In this document: positions 53,656 through 63,842 of the stretch, piece by piece
Numbering within the stretch: position 1 is the stretch's first letter
How the letters are laid out: the number at the start of each line of letters is the position of its first letter
Origin: Microbacterium sp. lyk4-40-TSB-66
Lineage (GTDB): Bacteria; Actinomycetota; Actinomycetes; Actinomycetales; Microbacteriaceae
NCBI RefSeq assembly: GCF_030209475.1
Contig: NZ_JARVRW010000003.1
Span: forward strand, 1 to 64,000
Direction: 5' to 3'
DNA length: 64,000 nt
The notes under the pieces: generated by a model
The model's database searches: none
Told to the model about the DNA's origin: nothing
Seen by the model: the letters and a program-made list of their open reading frames with translations, nothing else
Position numbers and translations under genes: made by a program

Positions 53656-55368
53656 GTGACCACCAGCCAGACCCCACCGCGCGCCGCCACCCGGCCGCCG
53701 CGACCGTCGACCAAGCCCAACGGGCAGTGGAAGATCGACGGCACCACGCCCCTCAACGGCAACGAGGAGTGGAAGCAGGTCGACGACGGCCTCGCCGTGC
53801 GGGGACGCATCGAGAACATCTACGCCGCGGGCGGCTTCGCCTCCATCGACCCGACCGACCTGCACGGCCGGTTCCGCGTGTGGGGCCTCTACACCCAGCG
53901 CAAGCCGGGCATCGACGGCGGTCGCACGGCGACCCTCTCCCCCGAAGAGCTCGAAGACGCGTACTTCATGCTGCGCGTGCGCATCGACGGCGGGCAGCTC
54001 ACCACCGAGCAGCTGCGCGTCATCGCCGGCATCTCGCAGGAGTTCGGCCGCGACACCGCCGACCTCACCGACCGCCAGAACGTGCAGCTGCACTGGGTCG
54101 AGGTCGAATCGATGCCCGAGATCTGGCGCCGGCTCGAAGCTGTCGGCCTGGGCACCACCGAGGCGTGCGGCGACGTCCCGCGCGTCGTGCTCGGCTCGCC
54201 CGTCGCGGGGATCTCCGCCGAGGAGCTCATCGACCCGACGCCGCAGATCGACGAGATCACCAGCCGCTTCATCGGCGACCCGACGCTGTCGAACCTTCCG
54301 CGCAAGTTCAAGTCGGCCATCACCGGCCACCCCAACCACGACGTGGTGCATGAGATCAACGACGTCGCGTTCGTCGCGGTCGAGCACCCCGAACTCGGCA
54401 TCGGCTACGACCTGTGGGTCGGTGGCGGACTGTCGACCACCCCGCGCCTCGGCGAGCGCCTGGGCGTCTTCGTCGCCCCCGAGCGGGTCGCCGAGGCCTG
54501 GCACGGCGTCGCGCAGATCTTCCGCGACTACGGCTACCGGCGCCTGCGCAACAAGGCGCGCCTGAAGTTCCTGCTCGCCGAGTGGGGCACGGAGAAGTTC
54601 CGCCGGGTGCTGGAGGACGAGTACCTCGGCTACGCCCTGCCCGACGGTCCCGCGCTGCCCAAGCCCGCGGCCCCCGGCGACCACGTCGGCATCCACCGCC
54701 AGAAGGACGGCCGCTTCTACGTCGGCGCGACGCCCATCGTCGGCCGCGTCTCGGGCACGACGCTCGCCCGCCTCGCCGACCTCATCGAGGAGCACGGTTC
54801 GACCCGGCTGCGCACGACCCCGCACCAGAAGGTCGTGATCCTCGACATCGCCGAGGATCGGGTCGAATCGCTCGTCGCCGGTCTCGACGAGCTGGGCCTG
54901 CAGGCACGGCCCAGCCTCATCCGCCGCGGCACGATCGCGTGCACGGGCATCGAGTTCTGCAAGCTCGCGATCGTCGAGACGAAGGTCAACGCCACCGCCG
55001 CCGTGCTCGACCTCGAAGAGCGTCTCGCGGCCTTCGACCTACCTCACCCGATCTCGCTGCACGTCAACGGCTGCCCCAACTCGTGCGCCCGTATCCAGAC
55101 CGCCGACATCGGCCTGAAGGGTCAGCTCGTCACGATCGACGGCGAGCAGGTGCCCGGCTACCAGGTGCACCTCGGTGGCGGGCTCGCCTCGCAGGATCGC
55201 GACGAAGCCGGCCTGGGCCGCACCGTCCGGGGGCTCAAGGTCGCTGCCGACGGCATCGCCGACTACGTCGACCGGGTGGTGCGCCGCTTCCTCGACGAGC
55301 GCGATGTCGCCGCCGACGAGACCTTCGCCCAGTGGGCGCACCGCGCCGACGAGGAGGCCCTGCAGTGA
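53656..55368 (+). CDS. Siroheme [4Fe-4S] sulfite reductase, ferredoxin-dependent
   Basis: 570 residues. Two ferrodoxin-like half domains and the cluster-siroheme ligands CTGIEFC (about 429-435) and NGCPNSC (about 473-479). The relation with ferredoxin-type NirA/SirA proteins and the cys genes that follow argue for sulfite to sulfide rather than nitrite reduction. GTG at 53656, with AAGGA 11 nt upstream. Its last codons overlap cysH by 4 nt. Electrons probably come from the ferredoxin and FprA encoded at the end of the operon, siroheme from CobA. Confidence 0.93.
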   Translation: MTTSQTPPRAATRPPRPSTKPNGQWKIDGTTPLNGNEEWKQVDDGLAVRGRIENIYAAGGFASIDPTDLHGRFRVWGLYTQRKPGIDGGRTATLSPEELEDAYFMLRVRIDGGQLTTEQLRVIAGISQEFGRDTADLTDRQNVQLHWVEVESMPEIWRRLEAVGLGTTEACGDVPRVVLGSPVAGISAEELIDPTPQIDEITSRFIGDPTLSNLPRKFKSAITGHPNHDVVHEINDVAFVAVEHPELGIGYDLWVGGGLSTTPRLGERLGVFVAPERVAEAWHGVAQIFRDYGYRRLRNKARLKFLLAEWGTEKFRRVLEDEYLGYALPDGPALPKPAAPGDHVGIHRQKDGRFYVGATPIVGRVSGTTLARLADLIEEHGSTRLRTTPHQKVVILDIAEDRVESLVAGLDELGLQARPSLIRRGTIACTGIEFCKLAIVETKVNATAAVLDLEERLAAFDLPHPISLHVNGCPNSCARIQTADIGLKGQLVTIDGEQVPGYQVHLGGGLASQDRDEAGLGRTVRGLKVAADGIADYVDRVVRRFLDERDVAADETFAQWAHRADEEALQ

Positions 55369-56108
55369 GCGTTTCACTCGCACCGCGCGTCACCGCGCGC
55401 CGCAGCCACGACGAGCTGAAGGCCTTGGCCGAACAGGGCAACGCCGAGCTGCGCAGCCTCGCCGCCGACGAGGCGAGCCCCGCCGAGGTCATCGCCTGGG
55501 TCGCGCGCCACTTCGCGCCCGGGGCCGCCGCGGTGGCGTGCTCGATGGCGGATGCCGCGCTGCCGCACCTCGTCGCCGAGCAGCTGCCGAACGTCGACGT
55601 GCTCTTCCTCGACACCGGCTACCACTTCCGCGAGACCCACCACACGCGCGACGAGGTCGATCGCGCCCTCGACGTTCGTGTCGTCGACGTGCTGCCTGAG
55701 CAGACGGTCGCAGAGCAGGATGCCGAGTTCGGTGCGCGCCTGTACGAGCGCGACCCGGCGCTGTGCTGCGCCCGCCGCAAGGTCGATCCGCTGCAGGGGG
55801 CGCTCGGCGGCTACGAGGTGTGGTTCACCGGCGTCCGCCGCGACGAGGCGCCCACGCGCACGAACACCCCGTTGGTCACCTGGGACGAGCGCAACGGCCT
55901 CGTCAAGGTGAACCCGGTCGCGGCGTGGAGCTTCGACGAGCTGATCGGCTATGCCAACGACCAGAAGGTGCCGGTCAATCTCCTCCTCACCCACGGCTAC
56001 CCCTCCATCGGGTGCGAGCCGTGCACGCGCCCGGTCGCCCCGGGCGAAGATCCCCGGTCCGGCCGCTGGGCGGGCCTGTCCAAGACCGAATGCGGGTTGC
56101 ACACATGA
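55365..56108 (+). CDS. cysH: Adenosine 5'-phosphosulfate reductase (Fe-S type)
   Basis: 247 residues. P-loop-like PAPS reductase fold (ACSMADAALPHLVAE, FLDTGYHFRET). The CC (in ALCCARRK) and CxxC (in CEPCTRPV) pairs that bind [4Fe-4S] and the C-terminal KTECGLH nucleophile show it uses APS rather than PAPS; in keeping with this, no APS kinase gene is in the operon. GTG at 55365 overlaps the sulfite reductase stop (GTGA), and cysD overlaps its end (ATGA). Confidence 0.95.
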   Translation: MSVSLAPRVTARRSHDELKALAEQGNAELRSLAADEASPAEVIAWVARHFAPGAAAVACSMADAALPHLVAEQLPNVDVLFLDTGYHFRETHHTRDEVDRALDVRVVDVLPEQTVAEQDAEFGARLYERDPALCCARRKVDPLQGALGGYEVWFTGVRRDEAPTRTNTPLVTWDERNGLVKVNPVAAWSFDELIGYANDQKVPVNLLLTHGYPSIGCEPCTRPVAPGEDPRSGRWAGLSKTECGLHT

Positions 56109-57022
56109 GCGCTGTGTCCACGGCATCCACTGCCCTCTCCACCCTCGACCTGCTCGAGGCCGAGGCGATCCACGTCATCCGCGAGGTCGTCGCCGAGTTC
56201 GAGCGGCCCGTGCTGCTGTTCTCGGGCGGCAAGGACTCCGTCGTGGTGCTGCACCTGGCGACCAAGGCGTTCGCGCCGGGTCGCGTGCCCTTCCCCGTGC
56301 TGCACGTGGACACCGGCCACAACTTCCCCGAGGTGCTGCGCTTCCGCGACGAGACGGTCGAGCGCTTGGCCTTGCGTCTCGAGGTCGCCCGCGTGCAGGA
56401 CTACATCGACGACGGCCGCCTCCAGGAACGCCCCGACGGCACCCGCAACCCGCTGCAGACCCTGCCGCTGCTCGATGCCATCGCCGCCGGCCGTCACGAC
56501 GCCGTCTTCGGCGGTGCGCGCCGCGACGAGGACAAGGCGCGGGCGAAGGAGCGCATCATCTCGCTGCGCGACGAGTTCGGGCAGTGGGACCCCCGCAATC
56601 AGCGGCCGGAGCTGTGGAGCCTGTACAACGGCCGCCACACCCCCGGGCAGCACGTGCGGGCGTTCCCGATCTCGAACTGGACCGAGCTCGACATCTGGCG
56701 CTACATCGAGCGCGAGGACATCGCCCTGCCGCCGCTGTACTTCGCGCACGAGCGCGAGGTGTACCGCCGCGGTGACATGTGGCATCCGGTCGGCCCGTTC
56801 TCCCCTCCCCGCGAGGGCGAGAACACCGAGGTGCGCACCGTCCGCTACCGCACGGTCGGCGACATGAGCTGCACCGGAGCGGTCGAATCGGATGCCGTCG
56901 ACCTGGCATCCATCGTCGCCGAGGTCGCGCGCACCACCATCACCGAGCGCGGGGCGACCCGCGCCGACGACCGCCTCAGCGAGGCGGCCATGGAGGATCG
57001 CAAGAAGGACGGGTACTTCTGA
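56105..57022 (+). CDS. cysD: Sulfate adenylyltransferase subunit 2
   Basis: 305 residues. SGGKDS pyrophosphatase loop near 40 (LLFSGGKDSVVVLHLA), VDTGHNFPEV, GARRDEDKARAKER and the C-terminal EDRKKDGYF are all CysD hallmarks. It makes APS from sulfate and ATP with CysN. ATG 56105 overlaps cysH by 4 nt; its TGA shares a base with the cysN ATG (TGATG). Confidence 0.97.
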   Translation: MSAVSTASTALSTLDLLEAEAIHVIREVVAEFERPVLLFSGGKDSVVVLHLATKAFAPGRVPFPVLHVDTGHNFPEVLRFRDETVERLALRLEVARVQDYIDDGRLQERPDGTRNPLQTLPLLDAIAAGRHDAVFGGARRDEDKARAKERIISLRDEFGQWDPRNQRPELWSLYNGRHTPGQHVRAFPISNWTELDIWRYIEREDIALPPLYFAHEREVYRRGDMWHPVGPFSPPREGENTEVRTVRYRTVGDMSCTGAVESDAVDLASIVAEVARTTITERGATRADDRLSEAAMEDRKKDGYF

Positions 57023-58353
57023 TGTCGCTCGACACCCTCGAGGCGCCGGTCACCACGACCGAGCCCACACTCTTCCGCTTCGCCACCGCCGGCTCCGTCG
57101 ACGACGGCAAGTCCACGCTCGTGGGGCGCCTGCTGCACGATGCGAAGGCGATCCTCGCCGACCAGCTCGAGCAGGTCGCGCGGACGTCCGCCGACCGGGG
57201 CTTCGCGCACGGCGCGTTCGACTTCGCGCTGCTGACCGACGGCCTGCGCGCCGAGCGCGAGCAGGGCATCACGATCGACGTCGCCTACCGCTACTTCGCC
57301 ACCGGTACGCGGTCGTTCATCCTCGCCGACTGCCCCGGCCACGTGCAGTACACGCGCAACATGGTCACCGGCTCCACCACCGCCGACGCCGTCGTGGTGC
57401 TCGTCGACGCCCGCGCCGGCGTCGTCGAGCAGACGCGTCGCCACCTCGCGGTGGTCGCGCTGCTTCGCGTGCCGCACGTCATCATCGCGGTCAACAAGAT
57501 CGATCTCGTCGACTTCTCGGCCGACGTGTTCACCTCTGTGGCCGCCGACGCGCGGGCCGTTGCGACCGAGCTCGAGATCGACGACCTGCACGTGCTGCCC
57601 GTCTCGGCCCTCGAGGGCGACAACATCGTCGACCGCTCGGTGCGCACGCCCTGGTACGACGGGCCGGCGCTGCTCGAGCTGCTCGAGACCCTGCCGTCGG
57701 CGGACGAGTCCGCTCGCGGCGCCGAGCCGCTGCGCCTGCCCGTGCAGTCGGTCATCCGCCCGCAGGGCGGGCTGTCGCCGGAGCTGGCAGCCGATCCCGA
57801 GACCGCGACGGCGCTGCGCGACTACCGCGCGGTCGCCGGGCGCATCTCGCGCGGTGCCGTGCGCGTGGGCGACGAGGTCGAGGTGTCGGGCTCGGGCGTT
57901 CGGACGGTGGTGCGCGGCATCCGGGTCGCGGGCGTCCCCGCCGACAGCGCTGCAGCCCCGCAGTCGGTGTCGCTCGAGCTCGCCGACGACGTGGATGCCG
58001 CCCGTGGCGCCGTCATCGCCTCGGCGGGCACCCTGTCGCCCGCCCGCCGCGAGGCCGCGGTCGAGCTCTTCCAGCTCGACGCCCGTCCCCTGACCCCCGG
58101 CGCACGCGTGCTCGTGAAGCACGGCACGGCCACGGTGCAGGCGATCGTGGCATCCATCGACTCCCGGTACGACCTCGATGCCCTCACCCACGTCGAGGCC
58201 GACCGGCTCGAGACGAACGACATCGGTCGCGCGCGCCTGCGCCTGGCCGCAGACCTGCCGCTGGAGCCCTACCGCGACAGTCGCCACGAGGGTTCGTTCC
58301 TCGTCATCCATCCCTCCGACGGCGCGACTCTCGCCGCCGGAATCGTGCGCTGA
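57022..58353 (+). CDS. cysN: Sulfate adenylyltransferase subunit 1 (GTPase)
   Basis: 443 residues. EF-Tu-like GTPase: GSVDDGKST P-loop near 25-33, DCPGH and NKID. Two beta-barrel domains follow. No fused APS kinase (CysC) domain is present, so only APS is made, agreeing with the APS-type reductase. GTP hydrolysis drives APS formation by CysD. Confidence 0.97.
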   Translation: MSLDTLEAPVTTTEPTLFRFATAGSVDDGKSTLVGRLLHDAKAILADQLEQVARTSADRGFAHGAFDFALLTDGLRAEREQGITIDVAYRYFATGTRSFILADCPGHVQYTRNMVTGSTTADAVVVLVDARAGVVEQTRRHLAVVALLRVPHVIIAVNKIDLVDFSADVFTSVAADARAVATELEIDDLHVLPVSALEGDNIVDRSVRTPWYDGPALLELLETLPSADESARGAEPLRLPVQSVIRPQGGLSPELAADPETATALRDYRAVAGRISRGAVRVGDEVEVSGSGVRTVVRGIRVAGVPADSAAAPQSVSLELADDVDAARGAVIASAGTLSPARREAAVELFQLDARPLTPGARVLVKHGTATVQAIVASIDSRYDLDALTHVEADRLETNDIGRARLRLAADLPLEPYRDSRHEGSFLVIHPSDGATLAAGIVR

Positions 58354-58461
58354 CCGGCTCACGTCCCACCGCGCGCCGTTCGGCACGCCGACCCGCCCGC
58401 CGACCGGCGGCCCCACCGCGCCGACCGGCGCACGACCTACTGCCTACGAAGGAGGCGAACC

Positions 58462-59529
58462 GTGAAGACACTGCGCACCGCGACCGCGATCACAACCCTG
58501 GGACTGATTGCGGCGATGATGACGGGCTGTGCCTCGGGCGCCGCCTCCGCCGAGAGCGCCGACCAGGGTCCGGCGACCGAGCTCCGCCTCGGCTACTTCG
58601 CCAACGTCACCCACGCACCCGCCCTCGTGGGCCTGCAGGAGGGCCTGCTGCAGGACGCCCTCGGCGACACGACGCTGTCGACCGAGGTGTTCAACGCCGG
58701 CCCCGCCGCCATCGAGGCGCTGTCCGCCGGCGCGATCGACGCGACCTACATCGGGCCGAATCCCTCGATCAACACCTTCATCCAGTCGCGGGGCGAGTCG
58801 GCGCGCATCGTCGCCGGTGCCGCCACGGGCGGCGCGGCCCTCGTCGTGCGCGACGGGATCTCGTCGGCTGCCGACCTGAAGGGCAAGACCCTCGCCACCC
58901 CGCAGCTCGGCAACACGCAGGACGTGGCTCTGCGCGGCTGGTTGAAGGAGCAGGGCTTCGAGACCGACACCTCGGGCGGCGGCGACGTCACGATCACCCC
59001 GACCGAGAACGCTCAGACGTTCCAGCTGTTCAAGGACGGCCAGCTCGACGGCGCGTGGCTCCCCGAGCCGTGGGTGTCGCGCCTGGTGGTCGACGCGGGC
59101 GCGAAGGTGCTCGTCGACGAGGCCGACGAGTGGCCCGACGGGCAGTTCCCCACCACGGTGCTGCTCGTGCGCCAGGACTTCCTCGACCAGCACCCCGAGA
59201 CGGTCTCGAAGCTGCTCGCCGGCCACGAGGCATCGGTGAAGTGGATCTCCGACAACCCGACGCAGGTGGCCACGGTCGTCAACGCGCAGATCGCCGCCGA
59301 CACGGGTAAGCCGCTCGCCGACGCCGTGATCGCCCGCGCGCTCGAGCACGTGACGTTCTCGGTCGACCCGCACGCCGACACCTTCTCGACGCTGGTCGAG
59401 AACGGCGTCGCGGCGGGGACCCAGAAGGAGGGCTCGATCGAGGGCCTGTTCGACCTGCGGCTGCTCAACGCGCAGCTCGCGACCAGCGGCGCAGCGAAGG
59501 TCTCGGCCGCGGGACTCGGCGAGGAGTGA
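58462..59529 (+). CDS. ABC transporter substrate-binding lipoprotein (SsuA/NMT1-like)
   Basis: 355 residues. Lipoprotein signal with the lipobox MTGC (Cys about 23), then a type 2 periplasmic-binding fold: LRLGYFANVTHAPALVGLQEG, DATYIGPNPSINTF, TPQLGNTQDVALRGWL, DGAWLPEPWVSRL. The family binds sulfonates, taurine or related anions. The place inside a sulfur operon supports an organosulfonate; no sulfonate monooxygenase gene is in the window. GTG at 58462 has AAGGAGG 7 nt upstream, an internal re-initiation point after a 108-bp gap. Confidence 0.9.
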   Translation: MKTLRTATAITTLGLIAAMMTGCASGAASAESADQGPATELRLGYFANVTHAPALVGLQEGLLQDALGDTTLSTEVFNAGPAAIEALSAGAIDATYIGPNPSINTFIQSRGESARIVAGAATGGAALVVRDGISSAADLKGKTLATPQLGNTQDVALRGWLKEQGFETDTSGGGDVTITPTENAQTFQLFKDGQLDGAWLPEPWVSRLVVDAGAKVLVDEADEWPDGQFPTTVLLVRQDFLDQHPETVSKLLAGHEASVKWISDNPTQVATVVNAQIAADTGKPLADAVIARALEHVTFSVDPHADTFSTLVENGVAAGTQKEGSIEGLFDLRLLNAQLATSGAAKVSAAGLGEE

Positions 59530-59530
59530 C

Positions 59531-60310
59531 ATGACCACGGCCCGCATCGACAGCCCGGCACCCGCCCTCACCACCGTCCCGGCGGTGCGGATCGACGGCG
59601 TCTCGAAGCGCTTCGGTGCGGGCCCGGTCGTCCTCGACGACATCACCCTCGACTTCGCGCCGGGCGAGTTCGTGTGCCTCCTCGGCGCCTCGGGCTGCGG
59701 GAAGTCGACGCTGCTCAACCTCATCGCCGGCCTCGACCGGCCCACCGCGGGCCGCATCGAGACCCCCGCCGAGGGCTCGGCCGTCATGTTCCAGGAGTCC
59801 GCGCTCATGCCCTGGCTGACCGCGCGCCGCAACGTCGAACTGGCTCTGCGCCTGAGGGGCGTGCCGCGTGCCCGCCACCGCGACGAGGCGCTGGCCCTGC
59901 TCGATACCGTCAACCTCGCCGACGCCGCCGACAAGCGTCCGCATGAGCTCTCGGGCGGTATGCGCCAGCGCGTGGCCTTGGCCCGTGCCCTCGCGCAGGA
60001 CCGGCCCGTGCTGCTGATGGACGAGCCCTTCGCAGCCCTGGATGCCATCACCCGCGACCTGCTCCACGAGGAGCTCGAGCGGGTGTGGCGGGCGACAGGT
60101 CGCACCATCGTCTTCGTCACCCACAACGTGCGCGAGGCCGCCCGCCTCGGCGAGCGCGTCGTGCTGCTGGGCAGCCGTCCGGGACGCGTCGTCAACGAGT
60201 GGCGCATCGAGCGCACAGAGGGACGCCGCATCGAGTCGCCCGAGGTCGCCGCCCTGTCGGTGGCGATCACCGACGAACTGCGCAAGGAGATCCGCCGCAA
60301 TGCGCGCTGA
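59531..60310 (+). CDS. ABC transporter ATPase (SsuB-like)
   Basis: 259 residues. Walker A GASGCGKST, Q-loop FQESALMPWLT, signature LSGGMRQR, Walker B LLMDEPFAALD and switch His in VTHNVREAARLG, as in nitrate/sulfonate/taurine importers. It starts one base after the binding-protein stop codon, and the permease start overlaps its end by 11 nt. Confidence 0.93.
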   Translation: MTTARIDSPAPALTTVPAVRIDGVSKRFGAGPVVLDDITLDFAPGEFVCLLGASGCGKSTLLNLIAGLDRPTAGRIETPAEGSAVMFQESALMPWLTARRNVELALRLRGVPRARHRDEALALLDTVNLADAADKRPHELSGGMRQRVALARALAQDRPVLLMDEPFAALDAITRDLLHEELERVWRATGRTIVFVTHNVREAARLGERVVLLGSRPGRVVNEWRIERTEGRRIESPEVAALSVAITDELRKEIRRNAR

Positions 60311-61190
60311 CACCACGGCATCCGCCGACGACCTCCGCAGCCTCGAAGCCGGCCTCGACAACCTGCAGACCACCACCGACGCGGAAGGCGGTCGCTGGCG
60401 GACGTTCTGGTCGAGCGTGCTGCCGCCGATCATCTTCGTCGTGCTGCTCGTCGCCGCCTGGCAGCTCTACATCGTCATCGCCGACCCGCGCCCCGACAAG
60501 GCCCCCAGCCCCGCCGACGTGTTCGGCGCCCTGACCTACGCGTGGGACACCGGCCGCCTGCAAGAAGCCGTGCTCACGAGCCTCGAGCGTGGCGTCCTGG
60601 GCTTCCTCATCGCGATCATCATCGGCACCCCGATCGGCCTGCTGCTGGCCGAGGTGCGCCCGATCCGCCGCGCGGTCGGCCCGATCATCTCGGGCCTCCA
60701 GGTGCTGCCGTCGGTCGCGTGGGTGCCCGCCGCCATCATCTGGTTCGGGCTCACGGATGCCACGGCCTACTTCGTCATCCTGATGGGCGCCATCCCCTCG
60801 ATCGTGAACGGTCTCATCTCGGGCGTCGACCAGGTCCCGCCGCAGCTGCGTCGCGTCGGCACCGTGCTGGGCGCGTCGAAGTGGCAGCTGGCGACCTCGG
60901 TGATCCTGCCCGCCGCCCTCCCCGGCTACTTCGCGGGGCTCAAGCAGGGGTGGGCGTTCTCGTGGCGCTCGCTCATGGCGGCCGAGATCATCACCTCGGG
61001 CGGCACGATCGGCTTCGGCCTCGGCACGATGCTCCAGCAGACGCGCGACCTCGCCGACCTCGCCGGCGTGCTCGCGACGATCGTCGTGATCCTCGGGATC
61101 GGCATCCTGATCGAGCTCGCCTTCTTCGGCCCCATCGAGCGGCGGATGCTGCGCGGACGCGGCCTGCTGCTGTCGGGCGGTGCGCGATGA
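60300..61190 (+). CDS. ABC transporter permease (SsuC-like)
   Basis: 296 residues with six helices and the BPD_transp_1 EAA-type loop (RRVGTVLGASKWQLATSVILPAALPGYFAG split). ATG 60300 is chosen because it follows the ATPase gene with an 11-nt overlap and begins a normal cytoplasmic tail. About 50 polar residues precede the first helix. Forms the importer with the two preceding gene products. Confidence 0.93.
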   Translation: MRADTTASADDLRSLEAGLDNLQTTTDAEGGRWRTFWSSVLPPIIFVVLLVAAWQLYIVIADPRPDKAPSPADVFGALTYAWDTGRLQEAVLTSLERGVLGFLIAIIIGTPIGLLLAEVRPIRRAVGPIISGLQVLPSVAWVPAAIIWFGLTDATAYFVILMGAIPSIVNGLISGVDQVPPQLRRVGTVLGASKWQLATSVILPAALPGYFAGLKQGWAFSWRSLMAAEIITSGGTIGFGLGTMLQQTRDLADLAGVLATIVVILGIGILIELAFFGPIERRMLRGRGLLLSGGAR

Positions 61191-62149
61191 GCGGGTCCGC
61201 GGAGCGGATGGATGCCGCGGAGCCCGGCGTCGGCTCTGCGTCCGGCGCAGGGGCGGCTCCCGGCTCGATCCCGGATGCCGTCGTGCTCGGCGCCGGTGCT
61301 CGCGACACGGTCGCCGCGCCCCACGCCGCCGGCGCTTCGCGGACGACCGAGACCGTGGCATCCGGAACCGTCTGGCTCGTCGGCGCAGGTCCCGGGGATG
61401 CGGGCCTGCTGACCCTGCGGGGGCTTCGCGCGCTCGAATCCGCCGACGTGATCGTCGCCGACCGCCTCGGCGCACGGGGCGTGCTCGACGGACTCGCCGC
61501 CGAGGGCGTGCACCTGGATGCCGAGGTGATCGACGTCGGCAAACTCCCCGGCCATCACGCCGTGCCGCAGGATGCCATCAACGCCCTTCTCGTGCGCGAA
61601 GCCCTGGCGGGACGTACCGTCGTGCGCCTCAAGGGCGGTGACCCCTACGTGTTCGGGCGCGGCGGCGAGGAGCTGTTCGCGTGCCAGGAGGCGGGGATCG
61701 ACGTGCGGGTGGTGCCCGGCGTCACGAGTGCCGTGTCGGTGCCCGCGCTCGCCGGCATTCCGCTCACCCACCGCGGCGTCGCGACGAGCTTCACCGTGGC
61801 CACCGCTCACGACCAGATCGCCGCGCTCGGCGGCGGACGCGACCACACGGTCGTGCTGCTCATGGGCGTCGGCACCCTCGCCCACTCGGCCCTGACCCTC
61901 GCCCGCGGCGAGCGCGGCGCCGACTGTCCGGTCGCGATCGTCGAAGACGGCTTCGGCGCGCGTCAGCGCGTGACCGTCGGCACCCTCGCCACCATCGCCG
62001 CCCAGGCTGCGGAGCGCGGCGTGCGCTCCCCCGCCGTCGTGGTCGTCGGTGACGTGGTGCGCCTCAGCCCCTACGCGCCCGCCGCCCTGGCATCCATCGA
62101 TCTCACCTTCGACCCCCTCGCCGTTCCCCGAAAGGCCCCTTCGCTGTGA
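61187..62149 (+). CDS. cobA: Uroporphyrinogen-III C-methyltransferase
   Basis: 320 residues. VWLVGAGPGDAGLLTLRG near 62-79, RLKGGDPYVFGRGGEE and PGVTSAVSVPALAGIPLTHR are the SUMT signature motifs. It makes precorrin-2, the precursor of siroheme needed by the operon's sulfite reductase. The first 60 residues are an Ala/Gly-rich extension with no homology. ATG at 61187 overlaps the permease by 4 nt. The oxidase and ferrochelatase steps are not seen here. Confidence 0.94.
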   Translation: MSGSAERMDAAEPGVGSASGAGAAPGSIPDAVVLGAGARDTVAAPHAAGASRTTETVASGTVWLVGAGPGDAGLLTLRGLRALESADVIVADRLGARGVLDGLAAEGVHLDAEVIDVGKLPGHHAVPQDAINALLVREALAGRTVVRLKGGDPYVFGRGGEELFACQEAGIDVRVVPGVTSAVSVPALAGIPLTHRGVATSFTVATAHDQIAALGGGRDHTVVLLMGVGTLAHSALTLARGERGADCPVAIVEDGFGARQRVTVGTLATIAAQAAERGVRSPAVVVVGDVVRLSPYAPAALASIDLTFDPLAVPRKAPSL

Positions 62150-63522
62150 CCTCGTCTTCTCTCACCTCGCTCCGTGTCGCGATCGTCGGTGCCGGCCCCG
62201 CCGGCATCTACGCGGGCAACATCCTCACGCGCGCGGTGACCGACGCCGGCGGCACGGTCGCGATCGACCTGTTCGACTCGCTGCCCGCGCCCTATGGACT
62301 CATCCGTTACGGCGTCGCGCCCGATCACCCGCGCATCAAGGGCATCGTCGACTCCCTGCACGAGATGCTCGACACCGGCGTCACCCGTTTCATCGGCAAC
62401 GTCGAGGTGGGCAGCGACATCGCCCTCGACGAACTGCAGGCCCGCTATGACGCCGTGATCCTGGCCACCGGCGCGCTGCGCGATGCGCCGCTCGACATCC
62501 CCGGCATCGACCTGCCCGGCTCGTACGGCGCGGCCGACTTCGTCGCCTGGTACGACGGCCACCCCGACGTGCCCCGCGACTGGCCGCTCGACCAGCGAGA
62601 GGTCGCGGTCATCGGCAACGGCAACGTCGCCCTCGACGTGGCCCGTGTGCTCGCCAAGCACGCCGTGGACCTCCGCTCGACCGAAATCGCCGACAACGTG
62701 CTGCACGGACTCGAGGCCTCGGCCGTCACCGATGTGCACGTGTTCGGCCGCCGCGGACCCGCCGACATCAAGTTCACGCCCATCGAGCTGCGCGAGCTCG
62801 GCGAGGTGCCCGACGTCGACATCGTCGTACACGACGAGGACTTCGCGGACGCCGACCCCGCCCAAGCGTCCAACAACCAGCTCAAGGTCATGCTGCGGGT
62901 GCTGAACAGCTGGCGCACGCGGGAGCAGACCGGGACGAGCCGCCGCTTGCACCTGCACTTCTACCACGCGCCCCTCGCCGTCCTCGGCGAGGAGCGCGTC
63001 GAGGGCCTGCGCTTCGAGCGCACCGAGCCCGTCGGAGACGGGACCGTGCGGGGCACGGGTGAGATCCGCGAGATCGCCGTGCAACAGGTGTACCGCGCGG
63101 TCGGCTACTTCTCGAGCCCCGTGCCGGGTGCGCCCTTCGACGCCGTTCGCGGTGTCGTGCCGAACGTCGAGGGCCGCGTCGTCGAGGGGGCCGACGTCGT
63201 CCCGGGGCTGTACGCGACGGGCTGGATCAAGCGCGGACCGGTCGGCCTCATCGGACACACCAAGTCGGATGCCATGGAGACCGTCGCCCACCTCGTCTCC
63301 GACATCGAGGCCGGAGCCCTGACGGCGCCCTCCGCCGACGGCGACGTGCTCGATGCCCTGGCCGAGCGCGGAGTGGAGTTCACCACGTGGGAGGGGTGGC
63401 GCGCCCTCGACGCGCATGAGCGAGCGCTCGGCGCGGCCCACGAGCACACCCGCGAGCGGGTCAAGGTCGTGCCGCGCGACGAGCAGGTGGCGGTGTCGCG
63501 CTCCGGGGCGCTCGTCTCGTGA
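62146..63522 (+). CDS. fprA: Ferredoxin/flavodoxin-NADP+ reductase (FprA, adrenodoxin-reductase type)
   Basis: 458 residues. FAD site [15 protein letters not shown] at 10-24, NADP site [13 protein letters not shown] and [12 protein letters not shown], and [18 protein letters not shown] near the C-terminus are typical of mycobacterial FprA. With the ferredoxin encoded next it can carry electrons from NADPH to the sulfite reductase and APS reductase system. GTG at 62146 overlaps cobA by 4 nt. Confidence 0.94.
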   Translation: MTSSSLTSLRVAIVGAGPAGIYAGNILTRAVTDAGGTVAIDLFDSLPAPYGLIRYGVAPDHPRIKGIVDSLHEMLDTGVTRFIGNVEVGSDIALDELQARYDAVILATGALRDAPLDIPGIDLPGSYGAADFVAWYDGHPDVPRDWPLDQREVAVIGNGNVALDVARVLAKHAVDLRSTEIADNVLHGLEASAVTDVHVFGRRGPADIKFTPIELRELGEVPDVDIVVHDEDFADADPAQASNNQLKVMLRVLNSWRTREQTGTSRRLHLHFYHAPLAVLGEERVEGLRFERTEPVGDGTVRGTGEIREIAVQQVYRAVGYFSSPVPGAPFDAVRGVVPNVEGRVVEGADVVPGLYATGWIKRGPVGLIGHTKSDAMETVAHLVSDIEAGALTAPSADGDVLDALAERGVEFTTWEGWRALDAHERALGAAHEHTRERVKVVPRDEQVAVSRSGALVS

Positions 63523-63842
63523 CGTACGTCATCGCGCTCCCGTGCGTCGATGTGAAGGACCGCGCCTGCATCGACGAGTGCCCCGTCGACTGCATCTACG
63601 AGGGCAAGCGCTCGCTGTACATCCACCCCGACGAGTGCGTGGACTGCGGCGCCTGCGAGCCGGTGTGCCCCGTCGAGGCGATCTACTACGAAGACGATCT
63701 GCCCGAGGAGTGGGCGGACTACTACACGGCCAACGTCGAGTTCTTCGACGACATCGGCTCGCCCGGCGGCGCGGCGAAGGTCGGCGTCATCGCGAAGGAC
63801 CACCCGGTCGTCGCGGAGCTGCCGCCGCAGGCGCATGACTGA
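63519..63842 (+). CDS. fdxA: 7Fe-type ferredoxin
   Basis: 107 residues, close to actinobacterial Fdx[26 protein letters not shown] and [28 protein letters not shown] give the Cys sets of a [3Fe-4S] and a [4Fe-4S] cluster. It is the likely one-electron carrier between FprA and the sulfite reductase. GTG at 63519 overlaps fprA by 4 nt. Confidence 0.95.
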   Translation: MTYVIALPCVDVKDRACIDECPVDCIYEGKRSLYIHPDECVDCGACEPVCPVEAIYYEDDLPEEWADYYTANVEFFDDIGSPGGAAKVGVIAKDHPVVAELPPQAHD

